This document shows, one piece after another, positions 9,905 to 19,740 of a stretch of 47,003 bases of DNA. The DNA is from Chalciporus piperatus (lineage: Eukaryota; Basidiomycota; Agaricomycetes; Boletales; Boletaceae). The notes under the pieces are model-generated. The model was not told the DNA's origin. It was given only the letters and a program-made list of their open reading frames with translations, and made no database searches. Made by a program: the position numbers and the translations under genes. Each line of letters opens with the position of its first letter. Position 1 is the first letter of the stretch. The stretch spans positions 1-47,003 of the forward strand of contig JBBPTG010000189.1 of assembly GCA_038093975.1 (NCBI GenBank). The letters run 5' to 3'.

Positions 9905-10358
9905 TGTTATAGTATTTAAAAACTTTTCAAACTTTTGCCTACAACGGTATTCGAACTCTGGACTTTGTCTACAACTTAGGGGTCAAGCCGGATTCATCTT
10001 AATCCGCTCCGGTAGTCCCTGTAGCATTACATAAACTATTACATAATCAGGTCACGTGACAAAAGTCCAGACTTAGATGAGTCAGCAATGATGTCATGGC
10101 CTAGACCCTAATCCGTGCCTGGTACCTTTTCTTATCATCGTACCATTTACCTTATTTATCTTTCCCTTTGTGTTTTCCTTATTCGGCTGCTGGTCTGTGC
10201 GCACTTCTCAATAGTATATAAGTAGCCCTGTACTTATCACAGACCCCAGTCTAATCCATTTGTTGCTTCACCGCAATTAAGCTTTAGTACTCAGCATACT
10301 CCTTCGCAAGGCCTAGTGTTGCCTTAAGTCCCCGCTGTGTTGTGACTCAGTCATAACA
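9905..10358 (+). repeat. 3' LTR of gypsy F
   Basis: A 454-bp copy of the 5' LTR (4 differences), with the palindromic E-box GTCACGTGAC intact at 10051-10060. It is followed at once by the CTTAT duplication. Confidence 0.97.
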
Positions 10359-10493
10359 CTTATCCTGTAGTCTTCTGAATGGTACTAGTACTGGCCTGGA
10401 GCTGGAGCTCAGGGAAAAGCTCCATCGCGACTCGGACTGTTTGAATGATTCGCGGCTTCGGTACTGAGGGCTATAACATTACGAGATCAGTCT

Positions 10494-11757
10494 TCAAGCT
10501 AGGCAGACATATGCTTCATAGAAAACAACCTGATTCAATGCCAACAATGCGGCCGCTGCCGTCTCCGTGCCATCGTCGATCAGATTTGCGTCGCCGGTTC
10601 GAGTTGGATTAGCGGCGGTGTCGCGCTGTTTACCTTTGGTCCTCTGTAATCGGAAAGTGGCTATGCTTTTGCGGCAGATCGCATCGAGTTCGCTGTCGTC
10701 GTCACATTTGGGATGTAGGATAGTTTTGGTGCGACGGCTCTTGACCATATGCTCATGCGCAGCTTCGAGAGAGCACCCAAGGTCTTTCCCGATGAGTTCT
10801 ACGGCAACGTACGGAGCAAGAACGAATGTCAGGAAGTGGGGATAAGAGAGGGGGTGGAAGGCGTCAGTTGAGGTAGAGTCTTGACGAAATAGACCGAGTA
10901 GCATATTGGTGATAATCGTGTTTCCTTTCATTCCATAACTATGCAATATCAGATAGACTCGCAAACATGAGTTGAGTACACTCACTACCCTGGCTTCGAA
11001 CGCAATACAGTTTCGGAGGACGGGAAGATCTTGCCGACTGTCAGCGATGAAAACTCTTTGACGGACAGCTTATCGGCCGTAAGGGCGGCCGTGAATGCCC
11101 TCCAGATGAACGAGTCTTGCAGATACTCTCTATCGAATACGAGCTGCCGAAGTTCACCGAACATCCCTAAAATGTGTTCCGGAAGAAGCATGAAATTAAT
11201 CGATGCAGCTGGCCACCCATGTCGTGCTGCTCTAGCGAGCTGCTTGCCTCTCCCTTTTTCTTTCCGAATGAGATTACAGAGGTCCATCCCTATGCGAAAT
11301 ATAACCTTAGTCCAAGGTCCATCCCGCCTGCGAATCTTGCAGTACTGATTGAGAACCGGAGCGAGCTGTGGGGAGATCGAGCTTGGAAGTTTCTCTTTAC
11401 ACTCGGGGCATCGCAGGAGCTGATCGCCACTCGCGTTCATGATTTCGGAGTCACTGATATCGTAACGCAACTTGATCGCCGTGATTTCTTTCACAGTATC
11501 GGCGTCGGATACCTGTTCATCGTCCTGGGACTATAATCATTCCAAATCAACATTGTATTCAAGAAAAATTGAAATGGTACCTCGTCGTCAGGCTTCTCAG
11601 GCTGCTGACTGACCAAATTTGAAGCCCGGACCTCCGAATCTTGATGCTGAGTCTGGAAATTGGGTTGCTGGATCATCAACTTATTCGAATCATTGTCGGT
11701 AGGTTGCATTGTCTTCGAACTGTCCTGAGCATGGGTGGGCTGCGTCATCTTCGCATA
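10494..11757 (-). CDS. RTC4-like domain protein (host gene, 5' end displaced)
   Basis: Minus-strand gene with exons 11581-11757, 10986-11530 and 10494-10938. Introns are 11531-11580 (50 nt) and 10939-10985 (47 nt, GTGAGT...TAG). From ATG 11748 it gives about 385 residues. After a Gln/Ser-rich start comes CPECKEKLPSS (cysteines near 97 and 100), then ARAARHGWPAASINFMLL, the diagnostic GYYG created exactly at the second splice junction, and HPLSYPHFLTFVLAPYVAVELI. This order matches the RTC4-like domain, named after yeast restriction of telomere capping 4 and much expanded in mushrooms; its biochemical role is unclear. A donor at 11800 (GTAAGT) and an in-frame acceptor at 11758 show that the coding sequence once continued upstream, where a solo LTR now sits. 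The 135 bases between the stop and the F element (10359-10493) are probably 3' UTR. Confidence 0.82.
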
Positions 11758-11804
11758 CTTATTATCATGGTGGGCAAAGCGGAGCCAATAACGGACTTAC
11801 CTTG

Positions 11805-12375
11805 TGTTACGAACGCTCAATTTCTTATCCTAGTCTTTCCTAGACTTCACTACGCTTACTACGTTTCTCTTTCACTTTTGGACTTAGTCGCTTTCTCTCC
11901 CTTTTCTGTTATCTTATCTTATCAAGATCACATCACGTGACCTGCTGACATCAGCTAGGTCTAGCCTTTCGCTTACGTAACGTGACTGTGTGTGGCTGTG
12001 CATCTTCCCCACTGTCCATGACTCATACCGAGTCACCATGACTCAGACTCTTAATGACTCAGCATGACTCACCGTGACTCATACTGACTCATCTCGCTTC
12101 CTAGTCATATACGCTATTGGCTGTTACTCGCCATGACTCATATCTAATCATACCTAGTCATATAGTTAAGGTTTCGCCACAACATGTACAAATACTGTCA
12201 ATAGTATATAAACCCGGGGCTTGTTCTCCTGGAGTTTCCTCTTCTTGAACTTCATGGGCCAAGCACTCCTGCTTGCCTAGTCTGATCCTCAGCTCTAGTT
12301 ACTGAGTTGATGTGGTTTCGCTAGGGCATGTTGTCTGATGATAGCGCTAGCTCTTGATTGAGTTGAGTCGTTTCA
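11805..12375 (+). repeat. Solo LTR, family D, copy 1
   Basis: 571 bp from TGTTACGAACG to GAGTCGTTTCA, flanked by a perfect duplication CCTTG (11800-11804, 12376-12380). No internal sequence is present, as expected after LTR-LTR recombination. The U3-like part has about eight TGACTC-type motifs (12017-12140), an ATCACGTGAC E-box near 11933, and CAATAGTATATAAACCC as core promoter near 12200. Same family as 33391-33994. Confidence 0.93.
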
Positions 12376-12441
12376 CCTTGTGGGTACTACTACTGCTTGC
12401 CCTTTCGGAATGCTTCGACCCAGCTTTCTTTGATGTGATCA
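12376..12441 (-). pseudogene. Severed upstream exon of the RTC4-like gene
   Basis: On the minus strand this piece reads as a Ser/Lys-rich peptide ending SSSTHK at CAAG|GTAAGT. Removing the D LTR and one CCTTG copy, then splicing to 11757, keeps the frame open into the start of the RTC4-like protein. The copia C1 insertion or deletion at 12442 removes everything further upstream, so the native start codon is lost. Confidence 0.55.
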
Positions 12442-13509
12442 TTTGAGATAGAATCGTACCATAAGTTTCAATACGCGGTCGTATTCTACGATGACTTCAC
12501 ATCGATGTCCTGGCTTGCCCTTATACGCACAAAGGACCAGACCTTTAAAATGGTCAAACAATTTATTGCTTTCGTCCGCACGCAGTACAACGCCAAAGTA
12601 AAGGCTTGGAAATCCGATGCCGGAGGCGAATATACCTCCAAGGCATTCACGGAGTACATGCGCGATGAAGGCATTCGTATTCAACAGTCCGCCCCATACG
12701 CACATCAGCAGAACGGGCGTGCGGAATGCTTAATCCGCACATTAATGGACAAAGCACAAGCGATGCGGTTACACACTTGCTTACCTGATTCTTACTGGGA
12801 ATTCGCTCTTACGCATGCATCCCACGTGTACAATCGTACACCAATGGCTAGGTTGAACTGGAAGACTCCTATGGAGAAACTTACAGGGGAACAATCCTCC
12901 GTCTCCCACCTAAGAGTATTCGGATGTGGTGCATAGGTGCATCTTCCCGATGAAACAAGGAAAGGGAAACTACAACCAAAGTCACAATTGATGATTTATC
13001 TCGGTGTTGCCCCTGGTAGTGAGCGCAACTACATTTTTATGCGCCCCAACAACTCCATGCACACGTCGGCACATGCCATCTTTGATGAGCATTTGTTTCC
13101 TAAGTGTTCCGGTGCACGCCCTCACAGGCCTGTAAGTCACCCACCCACTGCATCAGGAAAAACCATTTCCCTATATAGAAGGGGTCTTATCTATATAGAG
13201 CTATGGTTGCTATAGGACCTTCTATATTACTATATATTATTCTGAAAGTGACGTAGAGCACTTATAAAGTACTATTGGAACTCTCATATCACTATATATC
13301 TTTTTGAAAGTGAGATAGAGTACTATAAAGTTCTAGAATAACTCCCATAAGGTCTGATATGCATATTTACTTGTCATCTTCAACTTTTATGGAGTCGTAG
13401 TGCAGAACAAGCTAACTCCTCTACTTCACACTTATTTCAAGCTTAATAGGTTTCAACGTAGCTACTGTACAGGCAACAAAAGCAAATAAAAGGGAAAATT
13501 TAGAAATAT

Positions 13510-13790
13510 ACGGTGAAGCTGGTAGGTCATTTGGAGTGGGGGGAAATGGGTGCTGGCCTGTCGTTCGGGCCGTGAATGCAACATTTGGGGGTGTTGGTGA
13601 GTCGTGAGTTGCTTGGGTCATGAATGAGTCGTTTGGGGTGGTGGTTAGTCGCTCGGGCTGTGAATGCATCGTTTGGGGTGTTGGTGAGTTGTTTGAAGCG
13701 GCAGTGAGTTGTTTGGGTCACGAACAAGTCCTTTGAGGTGTCGGTGGATCGTTTGGGGTGTTGGTGAGCTGCTGGGGTCGCAAACAGCTG
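13510..13790 (+). repeat. Degenerate G-rich tandem repeats in element A
   Basis: Roughly six imperfect units built on tcgtttggggtgttggtgag. The runs of three to five G make this strand a candidate for G-quadruplex formation. Open frames across it on the minus strand are repeat artefacts. Confidence 0.7.
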
Positions 13791-13859
13791 AAGGACGAGG
13801 GTGAGGGAGAACGAGTGTCGCGTTCTCGTTCGGTCCGAGTTGTCATTGTCGCTGTTTTC

Positions 13860-14910
13860 ATTCGCGACGAACGAGAACGAGAGACGACGGGCGAGAACGA
13901 GAGACGACGGGCGAGAACGAGAGACGACGGGCGAGAACGAGAAATGACGCGACACACGTGGTCACGTGTGTCGCACCGTCTCTCGTCGTCGTCGTCGTCG
14001 TCTGAGGGCGAGGGTGAAGGACGAGGGTGATGGTGAAGGACGAGGAGACGAGAATGAGAACGAGAGATGAGACGACACACGATCGCGTGTGTCGTCGTCA
14101 TCTCTCGTCATCGTTGTCTGAGGGCGAGGGGCGAGGGTGAGGGTGAGGAAGAGGTGAGGAAGAGAACGAGCCGAGGAACGAGACAACACACGTGTGCGTT
14201 GTCTCGTTTCTCGTCGTCGACGAAGGACAAGAAGCGAGAAACGACGCGACACACGCGATCGCGTGTGTCGCGCCGTCTCGTCGTCGTCAGTCGAGGGTGA
14301 GGTGAGGGTGGACGAGGAGGAGGAGGAGTCGAGGATGAGGGTGAGGGTGAGAGGAAGAGAATGAGAACGAGACGAGAAACACCACAGCGCACGATCACGC
14401 GCGCTGTGTTGTTTCTTGTCGTCGTCAGTGGAGGGTGAGGTGAGACTCGGAGTGGACGAGGAGGAGTCGTCGAGACGGCGCGACACCTGCACCGCGTGTG
14501 TCGCGCCGTCTCGTCGTCGTCAGTGGAGGGTGAGGTGAGAGTGGACGAGGAGGATTCGTCGAAACGACGCGACACACGCGATTGCGTGTGTCGCGCCGTC
14601 TCATCGTCGTCAGTCGAGGGTGGACGAGGAGGAGGAGGAGTCGAGGATGACGAGAACGAGACGAGAAACACCACAGCGCACGATCGCGCGCACTGTGTTG
14701 TTTCTCGTCGTCGTCCGTCGAGGGTGAGGTTGAGGGTAAGGTTGAGGGTGAGGTTGAGGGTGAAGGACGAGAACGACACGAGAAACGACATAACGCACGC
14801 GTGCGTTATGTCGTTTCTCGTCGTTGTTGTTGGTCGAGCGGGGACCGAGAGAGAACGAGAACGAGAGACGCGACGACACACGCGATCATGTGTCGTCGCG
14901 TCTCTCGTCG
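13860..14910. repeat. Run of about ten imperfect palindromes in element A
   Basis: A short tandem block (unit near gagacgacgggcgagaacga, 13862-13945) leads into palindromes centred near 13961, 14083, 14192, 14259, 14395, 14491, 14582, 14684, 14800 and 14886. They are separated by purine-rich GAGGGTGAGG spacers at roughly 70-135 bp intervals. Arms are about 15-25 bp with tiny or no loops; 14779-14820 is a perfect 42-bp palindrome. Arm sequences differ between units while self-complementarity is kept. Long open frames here are products of low complexity. Confidence 0.85.
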
Positions 14911-15204
14911 TCGTCGGCCGAGGGTGAGGGTGAGGGTGAGAGGGTGAAGGATGAGGGTGAGGGTGAGGTGAGCTCGCGGCCAGGTTCGACAAGTTGTGGT
15001 ACTCACGGTTCTCTCGACTCGCTCTTTTCGAGCTTCAACAGTCACTCGATTCGCTCGCCTTGACTCTCTGCTTCTCCCTCCCGTTTACGCCGCCGTTTGA
15101 TTTGTTCCGTCGCATTTGTTCGCGGCTGGGCGCGTTTTCAGCGTCGTTGGGTGCTTTCACTCGTCTGTTACTCGTGGTACTAGTAGCTTAGTAAACTAAG
15201 TTAG

Positions 15205-15262
15205 TAGCATTGGACTTCACAAAAATCCGCCGCGAGTAGGTCACGTGACCGTGGTGAACTCG
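15205..15262 (+). promoter_or_regulatory. Promoter-like conserved box of element A with 12-bp palindrome
   Basis: Contains ACTTCACAAAAATCCGCCGC followed by the perfect palindrome GGTCACGTGACC (15239-15250) and TGAACTCGCC. Element B has the same order in inverse orientation near 26000-26055. The core CACGTG is an E-box, the type of site bound by bHLH factors. It lies about 80 bases before the candidate ATG at 15327. Confidence 0.6.
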
Positions 15263-15326
15263 CCAGTCAACCTTTTCGATTTGTTTCTCTAACCACTTTC
15301 TATCTCTAGTACACCACACCCTCAAC

Positions 15327-15957
15327 ATGTCAACAACGCCGGCGTGGGCTCAACAGCCCCGCCGGCATCACGATGTAAGTGAAAAATTACCCACCACACC
15401 ATCCGCTCACCTCGTTTGCAGCCACTCGGGCTGTTGGCCTCACCACCATCACCACCTCTCACCTCACCCACCCTCAACTGGAAAAACAAAGCTGGCGCGG
15501 GCTCAACAGCCCCCGCCGGCATCACGATGTGAGTGCCCACCGCCAGTTCACCAACCATCCCATCCACTCACCTCGTTAGCAGCTGCTCGGGGCTGTCTGC
15601 CCACCACCACCTCCCACCTCAGCCCCACTCGAACAACACAAGGCCGGCGCGGGCTCAACAGCCCCGCCAGCACCCAGAAGTGAGTGTTTGTGCACCCACC
15701 AACCCAGCCGCTCACCTCTAACACGAGTCAATAGGCCCACTGGCACCCAAAAGCGTGAGTGTTCGCTCACCCACCAATCCAACCGCTCACCTCTAACACA
15801 GCTGCTTGGGCTGTTCGCCCCACCACCACCTCCCACCTTGATGCCAAAAAACAGCCCCACTGGCCTCACACTGGCAAGGTGAGTGTCTACTCACCAACCA
15901 ACCCACTGACCATTGACTTGGATGTATCACCTCAGCCCCATCCCCACCACATTGTAG
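15327..15957 (+). CDS. Candidate multi-exon gene of element A (tandem exon-intron modules)
   Basis: Starting at ATG 15327, splice-like cassettes recur: introns 15375-15421, 15529-15582, 15680-15727, 15755-15801 and 15879-15935. Each starts GTAAGTG or GTGAGTG, contains CTCAC (a fungal branch-point form) or a TTCAC/CTGAC variant, ends in AG and is 47-57 nt. Joining the exons leaves an open frame of 126 codons including the stop at 15955: Pro/His/Ala-rich, low complexity, no known domain. Each exon carries the block GGCGCGGGCTCAACAGCCCC, but successive exons read it in different frames, which argues against a simple repeat protein. A spliced non-coding RNA is an equally good reading. Start and exons are inferred only from signals. 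Confidence 0.4.
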
Positions 15958-17312
15958 TGATAGATTAGTATACAACATGTAGTAGATAGACTTCCCAATA
16001 CATGTGATTTTTTCCTATCTATCTTTGACCGGTGTGAAGTGAAATCAAAAAAAGGGCAGTAAATCGCTGCAGAATTAGTACTGTCTATATAGTATTATAA
16101 AAGCTATTATAGAGCTCAATAGCTGTTGATTCTTTTGGAGTCTATAGAGTATTATAAAAGCTATGAGAGTTTTGGGGGGTGCTATAGAGTGCTCCATAGA
16201 GGGGACTTGTCACTTTTTCCTATAAGCAATATAAATGCAATTATAGTACTCTATAGAACTATTATAGCTATGAGAGTAAAGTTGGTTTTTCCTGATGTGA
16301 AACACATCGACACACCGATGATGAAAACGAGTCTTCAGACTCTGACTCTTCTGACGATCAGTCTGATGCGGTTAAACCCGCCCCTGATCCCCAGCCAGCA
16401 CGCCCGGAAACCCCACCGGTACCTGCACCTGCACCTCCAGTCACACCGCCATCTGCTCGTCCACCAGCTGGACCACCTCCCGCTCCACCTCGCCGATCTC
16501 AATGTGAACGCCGACCCCCTACTTGTCCTGGGAACGTCTATGGCGAAGATCGTCATCCTTTACAACAAATTAAGGACATTGAGAAGAGATCTCGCTGGGA
16601 AAAGCTTATTGGACACGGCGAACCATCACGAGAACCGCAGCGTGAACAACCGATCCCAGGTTCCATGCCCGACTCTAATCCTTCGGAAGACGAGATCGAA
16701 CGCATGACCAGGGAAGGGGGAGAGGCATTGATTAACTATCTTTGCTCTCGTGCTTATATTCCGGATGAAATGAGTAATCCCAACTATCACGAATGGAAAT
16801 TCCGTGATATACTCAAACTTCCAGCTGAGGAACAAAAACTCTGGCGACAAGCCTGCGAAACAGAGCTTCAGATGCTCAAAGATCGCAAGGTTTACGAGAT
16901 TGTAGATCGACCAGCTGATCGTAAGATCATTAAAAATCGCTGGGTATTCGACGTCAAGTCTGACGGTCGTAAACGCGCTCGCCTAGTGGCCAAAGGCTTC
17001 TCACAGGTTGAAGGCGTAGACTACGATCAGATCTTCTCCCCAGTTGTACGATACGAAACGGTGCGGTGTATGCTCGCCCTTTCTACACTAGAGAACTGGT
17101 ACATCACCGGTCTCGACGTACGATCTGCCTATCTATACGGCAAACTGGAAGAGGAACTCTACATGGAGTTTCCTGAGGGTTTTATGCCACCCGATAAAAA
17201 AGGCAAAGTCCTAAGACTACTACGTGCTATATACGGCCTCAAACAAGCGAGATTATCCTGGTGGCGCACGTTAGACCAGTCTATGGCTGAACTTGGCTTC
17301 ACAAGGCTCAAT

Positions 17313-18000
17313 AGTGTTTAAAAGTCCAGTTACATAACTGGAAAACAACCGAAACTTAACTTAACTGGAGCGAAATATAACTGAAACCAGGTGAAAAATT
17401 GTAACTGGTTACGTCCAGTTTCAGTTTCAGTTTTGTCACTTCCAAAATTTTACAAAACTGTACACAAACTGGTTATAACTGGTTATAAATAATAACCTAT
17501 ATATGGTCATCTACCACTATTTTTCCTGATTTTTTACAAATTTTTCCGACCTTATTTGACTTTCTTTCTGAATATTGAAGTAAATTGATGAAATGACTGA
17601 TTGAAACACACTCTACTCAAATACACATGTTAATTTGCACTGCTGAGATTATATATTTGCTTGTATTTTACTTAACTTGACCTCCATTCCAATGCTATAT
17701 CCACCAAAACATATGATAATCATGGCAATATAATAAAATGAGCATATCTTCTCAAGGACTGAACCAAATCACATGATCCAGGGGTCATTTTAAAGCTACG
17801 AATCAGGGCTTTCTAATGTTTGTCCAGTTATTACAAAAAACCGGTCACAAACCGGTTACAAACTGGACCATAACTGATATGACAGTTATGTAGAGTTTCA
17901 GTTCAGTTAAACTGATTTTGCCGAAATTGATAACCAGTTACAGTTACAGTTTTGTCAAAAGAGGTATAAAAACTTAACTTAACTGGACTTTTAAACACTA
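17313..18000. mobile_element. hAT-type MITE, copy 1
   Basis: 688 bp with inverted ends TAGTGTTTAAAAGTCCAGTT. The target duplication is a perfect 8 bp, AGGCTCAA (17305-17312, 18001-18008); copia H has a single copy at that place. The 8-bp duplication and TAGTG ends fit the hAT superfamily. It is AT-rich, non-coding, with many AACTGG/CCAGTT and ACCGGTTT subterminal motifs. Confidence 0.93.
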
Positions 18001-19094
18001 AGGCTCAAGACTGACGCCGGCCTGTTCATATACCGCAATGGAAATGATATCGTCATTGCGATTGTCTACGTTGATGACGCCCTCTTCTGTGGACCTAACA
18101 AAGCTGTCGTAGACAAGCTAAAGGCTACATTCATGAAGACATGGGAATGTCGAGACCTCGGGGAACCTAAAGAGTTCCTTGGGATGAATCTTCGTCGAGA
18201 AGGCAAAAAGCTGCACATTGATCAGTGCAAATACCTCGACAAGGTGCTTGAACGCTTCGGCATGACGAATGCTAAAGCCGCACCCACTCCACTTCCTCAG
18301 GGTTATTACCCAGAGAAGAACGTTGCCCCCGTTAACTTCGAATTGCGGACGCGCTTTCAAACGGTGATAGGCTCGTTATTATACCTGATGTTAGGTACAC
18401 GCCCAGACATCGCCTACGCAGTTACCCAACTTGCAAGGCAGTCTGCCAATCCTACTAAGGAGCACCTGGACAGGGCCATGTACGTATGTCGATACCTCGT
18501 TGGTACTCGTCAATACTCCCTTACCTTTAATGGTGCATCTGGCAACGGCATTTTTGCCTGTACCGACTCTGATTGGGGACAAGACCCCATCACAAGACAC
18601 TCGCAGACAGGATTTTTCCTGAAACTCGCGGACGGTGCTTTCCTTTGGAATTCGCACTTGCAGAGCTCTACCGCCCTCAACTCTACAGAAGCTGAGTATA
18701 TGGCATTGAGTGATTGCACACGACAAGTATCCTGGATACACCACATGTTCTCAGAACTAGGTTATAAGCTAAAAGCTATACCGGTCTGTGGTGACAACCA
18801 AGGATCACTATTCATGGGTGAAAATCCCGTTACCGAGAAGCGTAATAAACATATTCCACTACGGTACTTCTTTATACGTGACGCCGTAATGAAGTGGAAA
18901 GAAGTAGAACTCTTCTACATCCCTGGAACTGACAATCCAGCGGATATGTTGACAAAGAACCTCGGACATGTCAAGTTCGAGAAGTTCCGCTCCGAACTCG
19001 GTCTGGTATTCTACACCAGTTGATCTCGCCGATACCTATCGTGCGGAAGTCCTCATTTATGCTTACGTGTCTCCGTACACTTAGCAAGGGGGAG

Positions 19095-19278
19095 TGTTGA
19101 ACATAGCGTACATTCTTAGTATAGAAGGTATTTACCACGCTTGTTCTATATCACATTCGGACTCAGTCGATCTGAGTTCTAATACAACTTGACTTGTAAC
19201 CACAACGTTCGAAGTTACTCAACAACCTCACTGCTAGGTAAGCACCAGAAGTAGTTCCTCATCGGAACCCTCTCAACA
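19095..19278 (+). repeat. 3' LTR of copia C1
   Basis: 184 bp from TGTTGAAC to CTCTCAACA, preceded by the polypurine tract aagggggag. Same family as the two LTRs of copia H. Confidence 0.92.
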
Positions 19279-19490
19279 GAAAGTCGGTGTCAGACGAGAA
19301 TGTATACATGACATTGCGAAGGTCAAGTATTGTGACTGATGTTCGAAGTCTCCAAGCTGCGGTTGGTCTCGTCAAGACCGGCAAAAAATGGGGGATCATA
19401 GATCGAGCCTCAGGAATAGTTCAGACTGTATTTGCGGATGAAGCGACCGTGACCGGAGATGTGGAGGGTGAGAACGATATGATGTCTTGA
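19279..19490 (+). pseudogene. Possible C-terminal fragment of an unknown gene
   Basis: From the end of the C1 LTR one frame is open to TGA 19488, with an internal ATG at 19308. The peptide (…KTGKKWGIIDRASGIVQTVF…) is not low complexity and looks like ordinary coding sequence, but I do not recognise it. It may be the last exon of a host gene cut by C1. The evidence is only composition and openness over about 65 codons. Confidence 0.25.
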
Positions 19491-19543
19491 CTACGTACTG
19501 GTCACATATTGAAAATTTCGAAGAGGTTGTTACTATTTACATA

Positions 19544-19738
19544 TGACTGAAAATCAGTGACCACGGAAGGACGACGACACCGAAAATCAGTGTCTGGTGG
19601 TGGGGGCACTGACTAGAAGCGCCGGGAACGCGTCACTGAAAAGATGTGACCATGACATCAGTGACGGTGTCACTTCTTCCCAAGGGATCAGTGACACGGC
19701 CGTTGATCATAACTGACTTTACTTCCCTCAGTGACAGC
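19544..19738. repeat. Cluster of CAGTGAC motifs in both orientations
   Basis: About ten copies of CAGTGA(C) or its complement within 195 bp, including the inverted pair GTCACTG...CAGTGAC near 19634-19665. No ORF. It resembles the subterminal motif clusters of hAT or KDZ DNA transposons and ends where copia C2 begins. Confidence 0.5.
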
Positions 19739-19740
19739 TA

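Larger units (their letters stand above)
3769..10358 (+). mobile_element. Complete Ty3/gypsy chromovirus, family F
   Basis: A 6590-bp element with two 454-bp LTRs that differ at only four positions, flanked by a perfect 5-bp target duplication CTTAT (3764-3768 and 10359-10363). It has a tRNA-type primer site, intact gag, an uninterrupted pol frame and a polypurine tract. This is the youngest-looking and most complete element in the window. A solo LTR of the same family sits at 23916-24368. Confidence 0.97.
13151..16297 (+). mobile_element. TIR transposon A, non-autonomous, 3147 bp
   Basis: Ends are CATCAGGAAAAACCA and its inverse, 15 bp. Comparison with copia H (target cccacTGaaac) shows a 2-bp duplication TG (13149-13150, 16298-16299). 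AT-rich subterminal zones are full of CTATAG-type motifs. Internally it has, in order, G-rich tandem repeats, a run of palindromes, a promoter-like palindrome and splice-cassette modules. No transposase is recognisable. Element B (24927-26681) shares its ends, promoter box and modules. Confidence 0.88.
12442..19023 (+). pseudogene. copia C1 pol remnant: integrase, reverse transcriptase, RNase H
   Basis: Three coding segments remain: 12442-13150, 16298-17312 and 18001-19023. The first covers the integrase core (FYDDFTSMSWLALI, SDAGGEY, PYAHQQNGRAE). It contains a TAG at 12934 where copia H has a Tyr codon. The second is the linker and the start of reverse transcriptase (KNRWVFDVKSDGRKRARLVAKGF, TGLDVRSAYLYG). 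The third has the catalytic YVDD (from 18067) and RNase H (CTDSDWG, NSTEAEYMALSD). Apart from the stop and the two inserts, the frame is open and very similar to H, so this copy died recently. Confidence 0.9.
12442..19278 (+). mobile_element. Ty1/copia element C1 (5'-truncated)
   Basis: Homology to the complete copia H (35501-41153) begins abruptly at 12442 inside the integrase and runs to a 184-bp 3' LTR. The 5' LTR, gag and protease are missing. Two younger transposons sit inside: TIR element A (13151-16297) and a hAT MITE (17313-18000). Both insertion points are proven by comparison with H. Confidence 0.93.

Noticed and set aside
13510..13790. Telomere-like G-rich repeats
   Set aside because: Units do not contain TTAGGG and lie inside a transposon bounded by TIRs and a target duplication.
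13962..14992. Long overlapping open frames on both strands (up to about 294 codons) across 13.5-15.0 kb
   Set aside because: They consist of Ser/Arg/Pro/Thr or Glu/Gly/Arg low complexity produced by GAGGGTGAGG and palindromic repeats, and overlap in several frames; no domain or splice structure supports them.
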